Below are positions 35,287 to 44,235 of a stretch of 64,000 bases of DNA, piece after piece. Each line of letters begins with the position of its first letter. The stretch's first letter is position 1. A model generated the notes under the pieces. It saw only the letters and a list, made by a program, of their open reading frames with translations. It did not search any database and was not told the origin of the DNA. Source of the DNA: Aurantimonas sp965217685 (GTDB lineage Bacteria; Pseudomonadota; Alphaproteobacteria; Rhizobiales; Rhizobiaceae); NCBI GenBank assembly GCA_965217685.1, contig CBDCIZ010000003.1, positions 806,001 through 870,000 of the forward strand, read 5' to 3'. The translations under genes were made by a program, and so were the position numbers.

Positions 35287-36282
35287 ATGCAAGGTAAGGT
35301 AGCACTCGAAGAGCATTTCGCAATTCCCGACACGCTACAGGATTCGGCGGGCTTCGTGCCGGACTCCTATTGGGAGGAGTTGTCCTCGCGCCTTCTCGAT
35401 ATCCAGGACAAGCGTCTGCGGCTGATGGACCGGCACGGGATCGAGACTATGATCATCTCGCTCAACGCACCCGCCGTCCAAGCCATCACCGATCGGAAGA
35501 AGGCGATCGATATCGCCAGAAGGGCCAACGACGCGCTCGCGGAGGAATGCGCCAAGCGTCCCGACCGTTTCCTTGCATTCGCCGCCCTGCCCCTACAGGA
35601 CCCCGATGCGGCCGCCGAGGAACTCGCCCGCTGCGTCACCGATATGGGCTTCGTTGGCGCTCTGGTGAACGGCTTCTCGCAGGATGCCGCACAGGGCGAC
35701 GGGCAGGAACTGCTTTACTACGACTTGCCACAGTATCGGCCCTTCTGGGCGGAAGTCGCGCGGCTGAACGTGCCGTTCTATCTTCACCCCCGCAACCCGC
35801 TCCCACAAGATTCACGTATCTATCAAGGCCATCCCTGGCTTCTCGGCCCGACCTGGGCATTCGCACAGGAGACGGCCGTCCATGCACTTCGTCTCATGGC
35901 ATCCGGCCTGTTCGATGAAAATCCCTCGCTGCAGATCGTCCTCGGCCACATGGGCGAGGGCATCCCCTACATGATCTGGCGCATCGACAACCGCAACGCC
36001 TGGGTCGAGGCGCCGAAGAGCTATCCCGCTAAGCGGCGTTTCGTGGATTATTTCAACGAGAACTTCCACATTACCACGTCCGGCAATTTCCGCACCCAGA
36101 CCTTGGTCGACGCCATACTCGAGATGGGATCCGACCGCATCATGTTCTCGACCGACTGGCCGTTCGAGAACATCGATCACGCTGCGGACTGGTTCGACGC
36201 AGCGTCGATTTCGGAACCCGACCGCCTCAAGATCGGCCGCACCAATGCGCACAGGCTGTTCAAGCTGGGTGGTGGGAGATGA
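35287..36282 (+). CDS. graF: gamma-resorcylate (2,6-dihydroxybenzoate) decarboxylase
   Basis: A 331-residue amidohydrolase-superfamily decarboxylase. MQGKVALEEHFAIP is almost the signature N-terminus of characterised gamma-resorcylate decarboxylases, with metal ligands Glu8 and His10. Further ligands are seen in VPFYLHPRNP (His), LGHMGEGIPYM (His) and MFSTDWPFEN (Asp). It reversibly removes CO2 from gamma-resorcylate to give resorcinol without cofactor other than the divalent metal. Twelve bases after the hydroxylase gene, and overlapping the reductase gene as ATGA. Confidence 0.9.
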   Translation: MQGKVALEEHFAIPDTLQDSAGFVPDSYWEELSSRLLDIQDKRLRLMDRHGIETMIISLNAPAVQAITDRKKAIDIARRANDALAEECAKRPDRFLAFAALPLQDPDAAAEELARCVTDMGFVGALVNGFSQDAAQGDGQELLYYDLPQYRPFWAEVARLNVPFYLHPRNPLPQDSRIYQGHPWLLGPTWAFAQETAVHALRLMASGLFDENPSLQIVLGHMGEGIPYMIWRIDNRNAWVEAPKSYPAKRRFVDYFNENFHITTSGNFRTQTLVDAILEMGSDRIMFSTDWPFENIDHAADWFDAASISEPDRLKIGRTNAHRLFKLGGGR

Positions 36283-37340
36283 ACCCCGTGGACGCCTTCG
36301 TTTATGCGCCGGGCGCCTCACGCATCGTTTTCGGACGGGGTCGGATCAATGAATTGGAAAGCGAGATCCGCACGCTTGGCGCGAAACGCGCGATTGTCCT
36401 GAGCACCGCCCACCAGAAGGCGAGTGCCGAGGCGCTTGCACGGGGACTGGGATCGCTGGCGGCAGGAGTCTTCGCAGAAGCCGCCATGCACACGCCGGTC
36501 GAAGTTACTGCGCGAGCGCTGGCGGCATTTTCGCAGACGCAGGCCGATTGCGTCATCTCCCTGGGAGGCGGGTCGGCCACCGGGCTCGGCAAGGCGATCG
36601 CTGGCCGTACCGGCGCGCCCCAAGTCGCCGTCCCGACCACCTATGCCGGATCTGAAGCGACGCCGATCCTTGGCGAGACCGAGAACGGGCGAAAGACGAC
36701 CCGTCGTAGCCCGGAGATTCTGCCCGATGTCGTAATCTACGACCCCGACCTCAGCGACGGCCTGCCGGTCGCACTCAGTGTCGCCAGCGGTCTCAACGCG
36801 ATGGCGCATGCGGCGGAAGGCTTCTACGCACGGGACGGCAATCCGATTTCGCGGATCATGGCGATCGAAGGCCTGAAGGCCTTCAGGGATGCCCTTCCCG
36901 CGATTGTCACGGAGGCGGGTGACAAGACCAGCCGCGACACGGCGCTTTACGGTGCCTGGCTTTGCGGAACGGTGCTCGGCACTGTCGGCATGTCCATCCA
37001 TCACAAGCTATGTCACACGCTGGGCGGCGGGCTCGACCTTCCGCACGCGCCGACGCACGCCATCCTGCTGCCGCACACGATCGCCTTCGTGGAGGCGGCC
37101 ATACCCGATCAGCTTCGCCCGGTCGCGGAACTTTTCGGCCACGCTGCCGGCAGCGGCCTGCATGATTTCGCCAGCGGCATCGGCGCGCCGACACGTCTTG
37201 CCGATCTCGGCGTGAACGAAGCCCAGCTCGACGACATGGCGGATCAGGCCATCGCCAACCCCTATTGGTGCCCGCGTCCGGTCGAGCGGGACTCCGTTCG
37301 CGCATTGCTCCAAGATGCATTCGAGGGCCGACGACCCTGA
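36279..37340 (+). CDS. graC: maleylacetate reductase
   Basis: A 353-residue member of the iron-containing alcohol dehydrogenase fold. ISLGGGSATGLGKAIAGRTG is the NAD(H)-binding segment, followed by QVAVPTTYAGSEATPILGET and the HHKLCHTLGGGLDLPHAPTH helix with the metal/active-site His residues of maleylacetate reductases. It reduces maleylacetate to 3-oxoadipate, the last pathway-specific step before the beta-ketoadipate route. Translationally coupled to the decarboxylase gene; SD GGTGGGAG. Confidence 0.92.
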   Translation: MNPVDAFVYAPGASRIVFGRGRINELESEIRTLGAKRAIVLSTAHQKASAEALARGLGSLAAGVFAEAAMHTPVEVTARALAAFSQTQADCVISLGGGSATGLGKAIAGRTGAPQVAVPTTYAGSEATPILGETENGRKTTRRSPEILPDVVIYDPDLSDGLPVALSVASGLNAMAHAAEGFYARDGNPISRIMAIEGLKAFRDALPAIVTEAGDKTSRDTALYGAWLCGTVLGTVGMSIHHKLCHTLGGGLDLPHAPTHAILLPHTIAFVEAAIPDQLRPVAELFGHAAGSGLHDFASGIGAPTRLADLGVNEAQLDDMADQAIANPYWCPRPVERDSVRALLQDAFEGRRP

Positions 37341-37456
37341 CGCATGATCGCGATCGCTGCGAACCGGCGCCGGGATCTTGCTCAAGCAACGAGATTGGAT
37401 GGTGTAGCGTGACGCTCACATTCCGCTCGTATTCCGGAGACAGTCAGGAGGACTGC

Positions 37457-38305
37457 ATGTCGCGTTACTTTACCGAAGAGGACTCGGTCGAGACGGTCGA
37501 TGCCCGCATTGCCGAGAACTGCGATCCGCGCCTGAAGGAGATTATGGCGAGCCTCGTCAAGCATCTCCACGCCTTCACCAAAGAAATGCAAATCACCCAG
37601 ACGGAATGGGAGTTCGCCATCGACTTCCTGACCAGGGCCGGAAAGATCTGTTCGGACGAGCGGCAGGAATTCATCTTGCTGTCCGACGTTCTCGGCGTTT
37701 CCATGTTGGTCGACGCGATCAACAATCGTCGTCCGGCCGGCGCGACGGAGAATACCGTTTTCGGCCCTTTTCACGTCGCCGACGCACCACGGCGCGCGAT
37801 GGGAGACAACATCTCCCTGGACGGCAAGGGCGAGACTTGCCTCTACGAAGGGCGCGTCCTGGAACTGGACGGCAATCCGATAGAGGGCGCCGCAATCGAC
37901 GTATGGTCGGACAATTCCGACGGTTACTACGATGTCCAGCAACCCGACATCCAGCCGAAGTGGAACAATCGCGGCATTTTCACCACCGACGCGGACGGTG
38001 CATACGCCTTCACTGGCATCAAGCCGGTGAGCTATCCCATCCCTGACGACGGTCCCGTCGGGAAGATGCTGCGTGCAGTGGGACGTCATCCCTACCGCCC
38101 TGCACACATGCATTTTCTCGTGACGGCACCCGGCCGTCAGAAGCTCGTCACGCATACGTTCGTGGGCGACGATCCCTACCTCGCCACGGACACGGTGTTC
38201 GGCGTGAAGGAAACGCTGGTGGCCCCCTTCGAGCGAGCGAGCGGCGAAACCACATGGCGCTCGAAGTTCGACTTTGTGCTGTCCCCCGAGAAAGCCGGCG
38301 CCTGA
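37457..38305 (+). CDS. graB: hydroxyquinol 1,2-dioxygenase
   Basis: About 282 residues of the intradiol ring-cleavage dioxygenase family. The N-terminal helical dimerisation domain (HLHAFTKEMQITQTEWEFAI, FLTRAGKICSDERQEFILLS) is followed by the beta-sandwich catalytic domain with Fe(III) ligands in DGYYDVQ (Tyr), SYPIPDDGP (Tyr) and HPYRPAHMHF (two His). It opens hydroxyquinol to maleylacetate. ATG 37457 is fixed by CAGGAGG five bases upstream; a 116-base spacer separates it from the reductase gene. Confidence 0.93.
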   Translation: MSRYFTEEDSVETVDARIAENCDPRLKEIMASLVKHLHAFTKEMQITQTEWEFAIDFLTRAGKICSDERQEFILLSDVLGVSMLVDAINNRRPAGATENTVFGPFHVADAPRRAMGDNISLDGKGETCLYEGRVLELDGNPIEGAAIDVWSDNSDGYYDVQQPDIQPKWNNRGIFTTDADGAYAFTGIKPVSYPIPDDGPVGKMLRAVGRHPYRPAHMHFLVTAPGRQKLVTHTFVGDDPYLATDTVFGVKETLVAPFERASGETTWRSKFDFVLSPEKAGA

Positions 38306-38313
38306 ACAACAAC

Positions 38314-40017
38314 TCAGGCGGTGGCGGCGACTTTCGGGATCGCGCCATGTGCTGCCGAGGGGCCATGTGCTGCTGACGTCACGGACAGCGGTGACAGAAC
38401 CGGCTTGCCGAGAATGAGATCAGCCGCCCGTTCCGCAATCATGATGATCGGCGCGTTGATGTTGCCGCCGACCATGTCGGGCATGACCGAAGCATCGACG
38501 ATCCGAAGATTGTTGATGCCGCGCACGCGCAACTGCGAGTCCACCACTGCCATCTCGTCGCCGTCCGGTCCCATCTTGCATGTGCCAAGCGGATGATGCG
38601 TGGTCAGCGCCTTCTGACGAATGAAGCGGTCGAGCGCATCGTCGGTGTCACCGGCGATCTCGTCCGGAACGATTTCGCCGGAGTTGAACATGCTCATGGA
38701 CGGCCGTGACGCCAGATCGCGGATCAATCGGATGCCGCGCCGCAACACGCGCCATTCTTCCGGGTCGGTCAGGAAGTTCTGGTGTATGCGAGGCTGTACC
38801 AGCGGATCGTCCGATATTGCCGTGATGCGGCCGCGGCTCGTCGGTCGAAGCAACACCACACGGAAGCCGAACCCGTCCTGGAATGACCCGCCCCGCTCTG
38901 TGAGGTAGGGCTTGGCGGTCAGCGGCGCGGCATTGAGCAAAATCTGAAGATCCGGGGCATCGAGACCGGCCTCGCTCTTTATGAAGCCGATCAGACCGCA
39001 AGGCACGTCCGATGCAATGCCGGTGCCGCGCAAATAGGCTTCTGCCAGCGACAGTGCGACGCGATCGTAGCGCATCGCCTTGTGGAACGGACCGTTTTCC
39101 TTCCGGCCGAAATGTACGATCGGTGAAATATGATCCTGTAGGTTACGACCGACGCCCGGCAAATCGATCCTCGTCCTGATGCCAGCCATCGCAAGAACTT
39201 CAGGATCGCCCAGGCCGGCAAGCATCAGCAAATGCGGCGAGCTTGCCACGCCGCCCGACAGGATCACTTCGCGATCGGCGCGGACTGTCTCTGTCTTACC
39301 ATTTTTAACATAACGAAGGCCCACGCAGCGCTTGCCATCGAAGTCCAATCCGATCACCTGGGCGCGCGTGATAACGGACAAGTTGGCCCGCCCTCGGGCG
39401 GGATGCAGATAGGCGTTCGCGGCGCTGCACCGTCTTCCGTTGCGAATGGTGGACTGGATTAGCCCGACGCCTTCCTGTTGAGCACCATTATAATCGGCGG
39501 TGCGGGGCAGTCCCGTATCCATGCCTGCCGAGATGGCGGCATCGACGAGCGGATCTTCATACTTCGAGGCCTGCGTCGCCAACGGACCGTCACCGCCCCG
39601 ATAAGCACTCTCGCCTCCCTCCCATCTTTCCTGTCGCCGGAAATAAGGAAGTGCATCGGCATAACTCCAACCGTCGAGCCCGCTGGCCGCCCAACGATCG
39701 TAGTCGGACCGGTGCCCGCGCACATAGGCCATGGCGTTGATCGACGAACACCCGCCGATGACCTTGCCACGCGCAAACTCGACGGTGCGGTTGTCGAGCG
39801 CGCGCTCCGGTACTGTCTCGTAGTGCCAGTCATAGGCCTTGCCCGTGTAAAGCTTGCCCCAACCGAGTGGAATCTGGATCCACGGATCACGATCCGACCC
39901 ACCGGCTTCGATCACCAGAACGCGGACATGAGGGTCTGCGCTCAACCGGCTGGCCAGCACGCATCCGGCCGACCCCGCACCAACGATGATGTAGTCGAAA
40001 CTTGGCTTCCGCGTCAT
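38314..40017 (-). CDS. GMC-family oxidoreductase (choline/alcohol dehydrogenase type)
   Basis: A 567-residue FAD enzyme: FDYIIVGAGSAGCVLASRLS at the N-terminus, GMC signature 1 region RGKVIGGCSSINAMAYVRGH, signature 2 GVASSPHLLMLAGLG, and active-site His in ALTTHHPLGTCKMG plus Asn in VGGNINAPIIM. Such enzymes oxidise primary alcohols to aldehydes. It is the last gene of the TRAP (dctPQM) operon and could oxidise an aromatic or aliphatic alcohol brought in by it. Ends nine bases from the convergent dioxygenase gene; no hairpin between them was noticed. Confidence 0.9.
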   Translation of the reverse strand: MTRKPSFDYIIVGAGSAGCVLASRLSADPHVRVLVIEAGGSDRDPWIQIPLGWGKLYTGKAYDWHYETVPERALDNRTVEFARGKVIGGCSSINAMAYVRGHRSDYDRWAASGLDGWSYADALPYFRRQERWEGGESAYRGGDGPLATQASKYEDPLVDAAISAGMDTGLPRTADYNGAQQEGVGLIQSTIRNGRRCSAANAYLHPARGRANLSVITRAQVIGLDFDGKRCVGLRYVKNGKTETVRADREVILSGGVASSPHLLMLAGLGDPEVLAMAGIRTRIDLPGVGRNLQDHISPIVHFGRKENGPFHKAMRYDRVALSLAEAYLRGTGIASDVPCGLIGFIKSEAGLDAPDLQILLNAAPLTAKPYLTERGGSFQDGFGFRVVLLRPTSRGRITAISDDPLVQPRIHQNFLTDPEEWRVLRRGIRLIRDLASRPSMSMFNSGEIVPDEIAGDTDDALDRFIRQKALTTHHPLGTCKMGPDGDEMAVVDSQLRVRGINNLRIVDASVMPDMVGGNINAPIIMIAERAADLILGKPVLSPLSVTSAAHGPSAAHGAIPKVAATA

Positions 40018-40025
40018 GAAATGTC

Positions 40026-41303
40026 TCAGCCGTAGAAGAGCCAGACGCCGAGACCGGCGATCTGCGGGATGTAGGTGATCAGCAGCAGACTGATTGCGAA
40101 AATGACCACGAAGGGTGCGATTGCGCGGTAGATCACCGGTATCGGGAGTCCGAGTACGGACTGGACCACGAAGATGTTCATTCCGAAGGGCGGTGTGAAA
40201 AGCCCGATGGCAAGGTTCACCGTCATGACGACACCGAGATGGACGCCATCTATGCCGGCTGCGTTGGTGAGCGGCAGGAGCAATGGCGTAAACATCAAGA
40301 TCGCCGCGATCGGATCAAGAAAGCAACCGACGATCAGGAGCACGAGATTGATCAGTACGAGAAGCGCCCATGGCGGCAGATTCGCATCCTGAATGAAGCC
40401 GACCATGGTCTGCGGCACCTGATTGACAGTGAGGATCCAGGAGAACACGGACGCGCAGGCGACGATGATCAGAATCTGGGCGGAGAGGACGACGGTCGCC
40501 GACGTGGCGTCCAGAATGTCCTTCCAGCTCAGATCGTAAAAGACGAAGCGTGTGACGAAGGCCGCGTAAACGCACGCAACCGCAGCAGCCTCGGTGGGCG
40601 AGAAGACGCCGCCATAGATGCCACCGAGGACAATGATCGGCATGCCGAGCGCCCATATGCCACGATAGAAGGCGCGGCCAAAACGTTTCCACTCGAACGA
40701 AGACCCCCCGCCATAACCGTTCCGATGCGCGGAGACCATGACATAGACGGCGAGAAGTCCCGCAATCAGCAGTCCGGGAAAGATGCCGGCGGCGTAAAGG
40801 CGTGGAATCGATTCCTGCGCAGAGATGCCGTAAACGATCATCGGAATGCTGGGCGGGATGATTGTTCCGATCGCACCCACGGACGTGACGAGTCCGGCCG
40901 ACAGGCGTTCGGGATACCCCTCCTTGCGCATCATCGGATACATCATGCGTCCGACTGTCGCGACGCAGGCTGCGCTGGAACCGGCGATTGCACCAAAAAT
41001 GGCCGATGTTCCAATGGTCGTCACGCCGAGCGTGCCCGGAACGCGTCCGATGGCAGACTGCACCACGTCCACGAGGCGCCTTGCGACGCTGCCGCGCCCC
41101 ATCAGTTCGCCGGCATAAATGAAGAACGGGATTGCCAGCATGGCAAAGCTGTTGATCGTTCCGAACATGTTCTGGTGCACAACGGCCATTGGCACGTTCA
41201 TGTAAAATAGCAGGGCCAGCGTCGAGCCCGACAGAAGAACCATAAAGATCGGAAATCCGAGCAACAATAGCGCCACTGGCACAACGACGAGAGCAAAGAT
41301 CAT
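40026..41303 (-). CDS. dctM: TRAP transporter large permease DctM
   Basis: A 425-residue membrane protein with about 12 helices (LVVVPVALLLLGFPIFMVLL; PFFIYAGELMGRGSVARRLV; STGS-like GAIAGSSAACVATVGRMM). PPSIPMIVYGISAQESIPRL and TPPFGMNIFVVQSVLG are DctM landmarks. It carries substrate using the Na+ gradient together with DctQ and the periplasmic DctP. Overlaps dctQ by four bases. Confidence 0.92.
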   Translation of the reverse strand: MIFALVVVPVALLLLGFPIFMVLLSGSTLALLFYMNVPMAVVHQNMFGTINSFAMLAIPFFIYAGELMGRGSVARRLVDVVQSAIGRVPGTLGVTTIGTSAIFGAIAGSSAACVATVGRMMYPMMRKEGYPERLSAGLVTSVGAIGTIIPPSIPMIVYGISAQESIPRLYAAGIFPGLLIAGLLAVYVMVSAHRNGYGGGSSFEWKRFGRAFYRGIWALGMPIIVLGGIYGGVFSPTEAAAVACVYAAFVTRFVFYDLSWKDILDATSATVVLSAQILIIVACASVFSWILTVNQVPQTMVGFIQDANLPPWALLVLINLVLLIVGCFLDPIAAILMFTPLLLPLTNAAGIDGVHLGVVMTVNLAIGLFTPPFGMNIFVVQSVLGLPIPVIYRAIAPFVVIFAISLLLITYIPQIAGLGVWLFYG

Positions 41304-41857
41304 TGGCCAAATTCCGGTTCGACCGAGCCTTCATCTTTTGCGGGTCGCGTAAAAGCCACCACCAGATGGACAAACGACACGACCGCGATGAGGCCGAAAC
41401 CCGCGGCCAGCGATCCATTGGGAACCCACATCGGCAATCCTGCAATATCGCTGCGGCGACCGAGAAGAAACATCTTCTGTGTGTAGTCGAAGGACTGGTA
41501 GGCGAAGTAGCTCATCAGCCCCAACGTCACCACCGCCTCCAACCCCTGCACAATTCGGCGCGCGGTTGCCGGCAACGCGGAAACAAAGACGTCCATGCGC
41601 AGATGGACCCGCCGCCAGGACACGACCACCGCTCCAAGAAAGGTTACGAAAACGAGAATGAAAAGCTCGATCTCGTCCGCGAACGACATGGTGAAGCTGA
41701 ACAGATAGCGGGTAACGACATTGGCAAAATTCAACAACACCGCCACAACGAGCGCGACCGCAAGCGCCCGTTCAAGGCAGAGGAATGCGCCGTCAACAAT
41801 CTTTCTGATCATCACGAGAGCGCCCTGCTCGTTGAACAATGTGGGTGAAGTGCTCAT
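41300..41857 (-). CDS. dctQ: TRAP transporter small permease DctQ
   Basis: A 185-residue four-helix protein: ALAVALVVAVLLNFANVVTR, SFADEIELFILVFVTFLGAV (the conserved E-E-x-x region), WRRVHLRMDVFVSALPATAR and a final helix. It stabilises and completes DctM in the inner membrane. ATG 41857 gives an N-terminal lead of about 15 residues before the first helix (MIRKIVDGAFLCLE), so the ATG at 41812 is a shorter alternative. Between dctP and dctM in the operon. Confidence 0.88.
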   Translation of the reverse strand: MSTSPTLFNEQGALVMIRKIVDGAFLCLERALAVALVVAVLLNFANVVTRYLFSFTMSFADEIELFILVFVTFLGAVVVSWRRVHLRMDVFVSALPATARRIVQGLEAVVTLGLMSYFAYQSFDYTQKMFLLGRRSDIAGLPMWVPNGSLAAGFGLIAVVSFVHLVVAFTRPAKDEGSVEPEFGQ

Positions 41858-41890
41858 CCGTGATGAACACTTCGATATGATGATGCGAGA

Positions 41891-42895
41891 TCAATCGCCG
41901 ATGCGTTCGGCAGCTGCCTTCAGCAGGTCGTAGTCTTCCTTAAACTGCTTATTCGCAGTGAGGTAGCCTGGCAGAAACCCGGTCGCCGCCGCGTTGTACT
42001 TGGCCTGCTCCTCAGCCGGCATCTCGATGACCTCGCCACCGTTCTTCTTCCAGGCTTCCAGCATCTTGCCGTTGTTCTCCCGGGTCCATTTAGCCATGTC
42101 GGAGGTCGTCTTGCGCGCTTCCTTGCGCACGATGGTCGCGAGCTCGTCGCCCAGAGAGTCCATAAACACGGCATTGGCCATGACGCCCACGAAGATCATT
42201 CCGCCCGGGACTTCGGTCAGGTGCGGCGTGACGTCGTAGAGCTTGAGTCCGACAAAGATCGGGTTGCCGGCGACGAAACCGTCGATCGTGCGGTTCTGCA
42301 TTGCCGACGTGACTTCACCAAGAGGCATTGCGATCGGCGATGCGCCCATCGCCTCCAGTGGGCTGGTATAGATCGCACCGCCGCCTGGGACACGCACACG
42401 CTGGCCCTTGAAGTCTTCGATCGTTTTGACCGCCTTATGGGACAGGATGCTGGTTTCCGAGAAGGGAAGAACGGCCAAGACCTCGACGCCCTTGTCCTTG
42501 CCAAATTGCGTCAGAACATCGATCACTTCGGGGTCGGCCAGTACCTTTTGTGCCTGCTCGAAGCTGGTGAACAGCCCAGGCGTGTCGAGGACCAGAAACC
42601 GTGGCTCCAGAGCGGCTAGAAAGCCCGTTGCAGGCGCTGCAATCTCGATCGTTCCGAGCGCGGCGCCATCGATAGTAGACGGGATCGAGCCAAGCTGGCC
42701 CGAGGGAAAATTTTGCACCGCGATACGGCCGCCGCTATGTTCTTCTATTGCGGCCTTGAAGTCCTCCATCCACTTTTCCGTCGGCGAATTGGTCGTTGGC
42801 GAGGCGATGCGAAGCGTGAATTCCTGCGTGGCCGCAGGCAGTACCGAAAAAGCCGCCAGCAGAGCGCCGGCAGCAAGCCCAAGACGGTTGCTCAT
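41891..42895 (-). CDS. dctP: TRAP substrate-binding protein DctP
   Basis: A 334-residue periplasmic binding protein with signal peptide (LGLAAGALLAAFSVLPAATQ). The mature part begins EFTLRIASPTTNSPTEKWME and contains the ligand-Arg region GQRVRVPGGGAIYTSPLEAM, which in DctP proteins grips a carboxylate. The likely ligand is an aromatic or hydroxy acid, perhaps gamma-resorcylate, judged from the facing catabolic genes. First gene of its operon, 122 bases downstream of an IclR-type palindrome. Confidence 0.9.
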   Translation of the reverse strand: MSNRLGLAAGALLAAFSVLPAATQEFTLRIASPTTNSPTEKWMEDFKAAIEEHSGGRIAVQNFPSGQLGSIPSTIDGAALGTIEIAAPATGFLAALEPRFLVLDTPGLFTSFEQAQKVLADPEVIDVLTQFGKDKGVEVLAVLPFSETSILSHKAVKTIEDFKGQRVRVPGGGAIYTSPLEAMGASPIAMPLGEVTSAMQNRTIDGFVAGNPIFVGLKLYDVTPHLTEVPGGMIFVGVMANAVFMDSLGDELATIVRKEARKTTSDMAKWTRENNGKMLEAWKKNGGEVIEMPAEEQAKYNAAATGFLPGYLTANKQFKEDYDLLKAAAERIGD

Positions 42896-43016
42896 CAGAT
42901 TCTCTCCCTAGGAATGCGCCCTCCAACGCCCCGGCACGATGACTGCGTCTGCAGCAGCCTCCTCTCCAACCGGTGCGTTGCAGGACTTAATTTTGGTCCG
43001 TTGATTTCACCCTGTA

Positions 43017-43031
43017 TTCACTATTAGTGAA
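43017..43031. promoter_or_regulatory. palindromic operator upstream of dctP (IclR candidate)
   Basis: TTCACTATTAGTGAA is a perfect 7-base inverted repeat around one central base, in the spacer between the iclR stop and dctP. IclR-family proteins bind short symmetric sites of this size, and the adjacent gene is an IclR regulator. Binding by that protein is inference. Confidence 0.6.
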
Positions 43032-43105
43032 CGCGTATCTTAATGTGAAACAAAAATGAGTCAAGGCTGGCCGGAGAACGCTCTCGTAATGCAAGCGCCA
43101 GAATA

Positions 43106-43873
43106 TCAGGGCGCACCCAGCTTCTCCGAAATATGACGAGCAATCTGCCGGATCTCTTCCGGCAAGGCGGATTGCTTTTTTACGTCCAGGGTATCCTGAG
43201 GCCCAACATACGATACGGCGGCGGTCAGATGGCCTTGATAGTCGAAGATGGGAGCGGCCACTGCGTTCACCCCGACGAACATCGACGCTTCTACCCTGGC
43301 ATAGCCCAGCGCGCGCACTTCGTCCGCGATGCGCGTGACGTCATCGAGCGCACCGATTCCGACCCTCGGCGCGGTTTCCTCCGCCAGCTCGTTCATGACG
43401 AGATCGCGGGTCTCATCCGGCTCCTTCCATGCGAGAAAGACGCGTCCGAGCGCGGAGGTGAGCAACGGCATGCGCGTACCCATTCGCACATTGACCCCAA
43501 ACGGCTTGGCCGTTTCCATGAAACGGATAACGACCGGGCCGCGTGACTCCCAGATCGCAAGCGTCATGCATTCGTTACGCATGCGACTGTATTCGAGCAT
43601 GAGCGGCTCGGCCACCGTGAGCACGTCGAGCCTTCGGATTGCCGCCAGCCCCAGGCGCAGTGCGCTTGGACCCAGCAGGTATCGGCTGGTGTCAGGATCC
43701 TGCTCCACAAGCCCGACACGAATGTAGCTGACCAGGTAGCGATGCGCCTTGCTCGGAGGCAGCCCCGCCTCCCGAGACAGTTGCGACAGCGCAATCGGCG
43801 CTCCTTCCCTACTCAAAACGTCAAGCAGCGGATAGCCCACCACGACGGACTGTATGCCAAGCTTTTCGGTCAT
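43106..43873 (-). CDS. IclR-family transcriptional regulator
   Basis: A 255-residue regulator with N-terminal winged helix (YPLLDVLSREGAPIALSQLS, then REAGLPPSKAHRYLVSYIRV) and C-terminal effector domain (RNECMTLAIWESRGPVVIRF, GTRMPLLTSALGRVFLAW, ITHxx-like VEASMFVGVNAVAAPIFDYQ). IclR proteins often control aromatic catabolism. It is upstream of and co-directional with dctP, with a perfect dyad between them. The start at 43873 gives a very short lead before the helix-turn-helix. Confidence 0.9.
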   Translation of the reverse strand: MTEKLGIQSVVVGYPLLDVLSREGAPIALSQLSREAGLPPSKAHRYLVSYIRVGLVEQDPDTSRYLLGPSALRLGLAAIRRLDVLTVAEPLMLEYSRMRNECMTLAIWESRGPVVIRFMETAKPFGVNVRMGTRMPLLTSALGRVFLAWKEPDETRDLVMNELAEETAPRVGIGALDDVTRIADEVRALGYARVEASMFVGVNAVAAPIFDYQGHLTAAVSYVGPQDTLDVKKQSALPEEIRQIARHISEKLGAP

Positions 43874-43939
43874 GAAGCGCCCCAGATTTTCACCGATGGT
43901 GAATCTGATTAACTTGCTGCGGTCAACCGGCTGACAATC

Positions 43940-44140
43940 GTCACATGCCTTCCCACTCTCAAGCGGGATGAAATCAGACTGGTTTAACGGGGGGAGGTGA
44001 ACGAACCCGCCGAGGCGGGCGGGAGCCGAAGGTTCTCACAGCGCCGTCTGCCTGCCAGGATCCGTAGGTGGGAAGGTCGTTCCACGAGACCGAAGCCCGG
44101 ATGAACTATCTCCACCGTCGCATAAGAGAGGACATGACCG
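43940..44140 (+). ncRNA. candidate structured RNA or mobile-element leader
   Basis: No protein gene is seen in about 360 bases here. CCTTCCCAC (43948-43956) can pair perfectly with GTGGGAAGG (44068-44076), closing a region that holds an inner stem GTGA-ac-GAACC (43997-44007) with GGTTCTCAC (44031-44039) and a small CCCGC/GCGGG hairpin with a CGAG loop (44006-44019). Nested stems point to a folded RNA. AGAGAGGAC and ATG at 44134 follow, but the frame stops after five codons. The family is not recognised; strand is assumed from that start-like sequence. Confidence 0.35.
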
Positions 44141-44235
44141 TTGGAAATTGATCACCGGCGACGGCGACGATCCTGCATGCATGCGATTTCAGACCTTACA
44201 GACATTGCGTGAAGCAGACGATTATCCTGAAATTG

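Noticed and set aside
37265..37456. In-frame 64-residue N-terminal extension of hydroxyquinol dioxygenase
   Set aside because: The internal ATG has a perfect CAGGAGG site, and the extension overlaps the end of the reductase gene and is not like the family.
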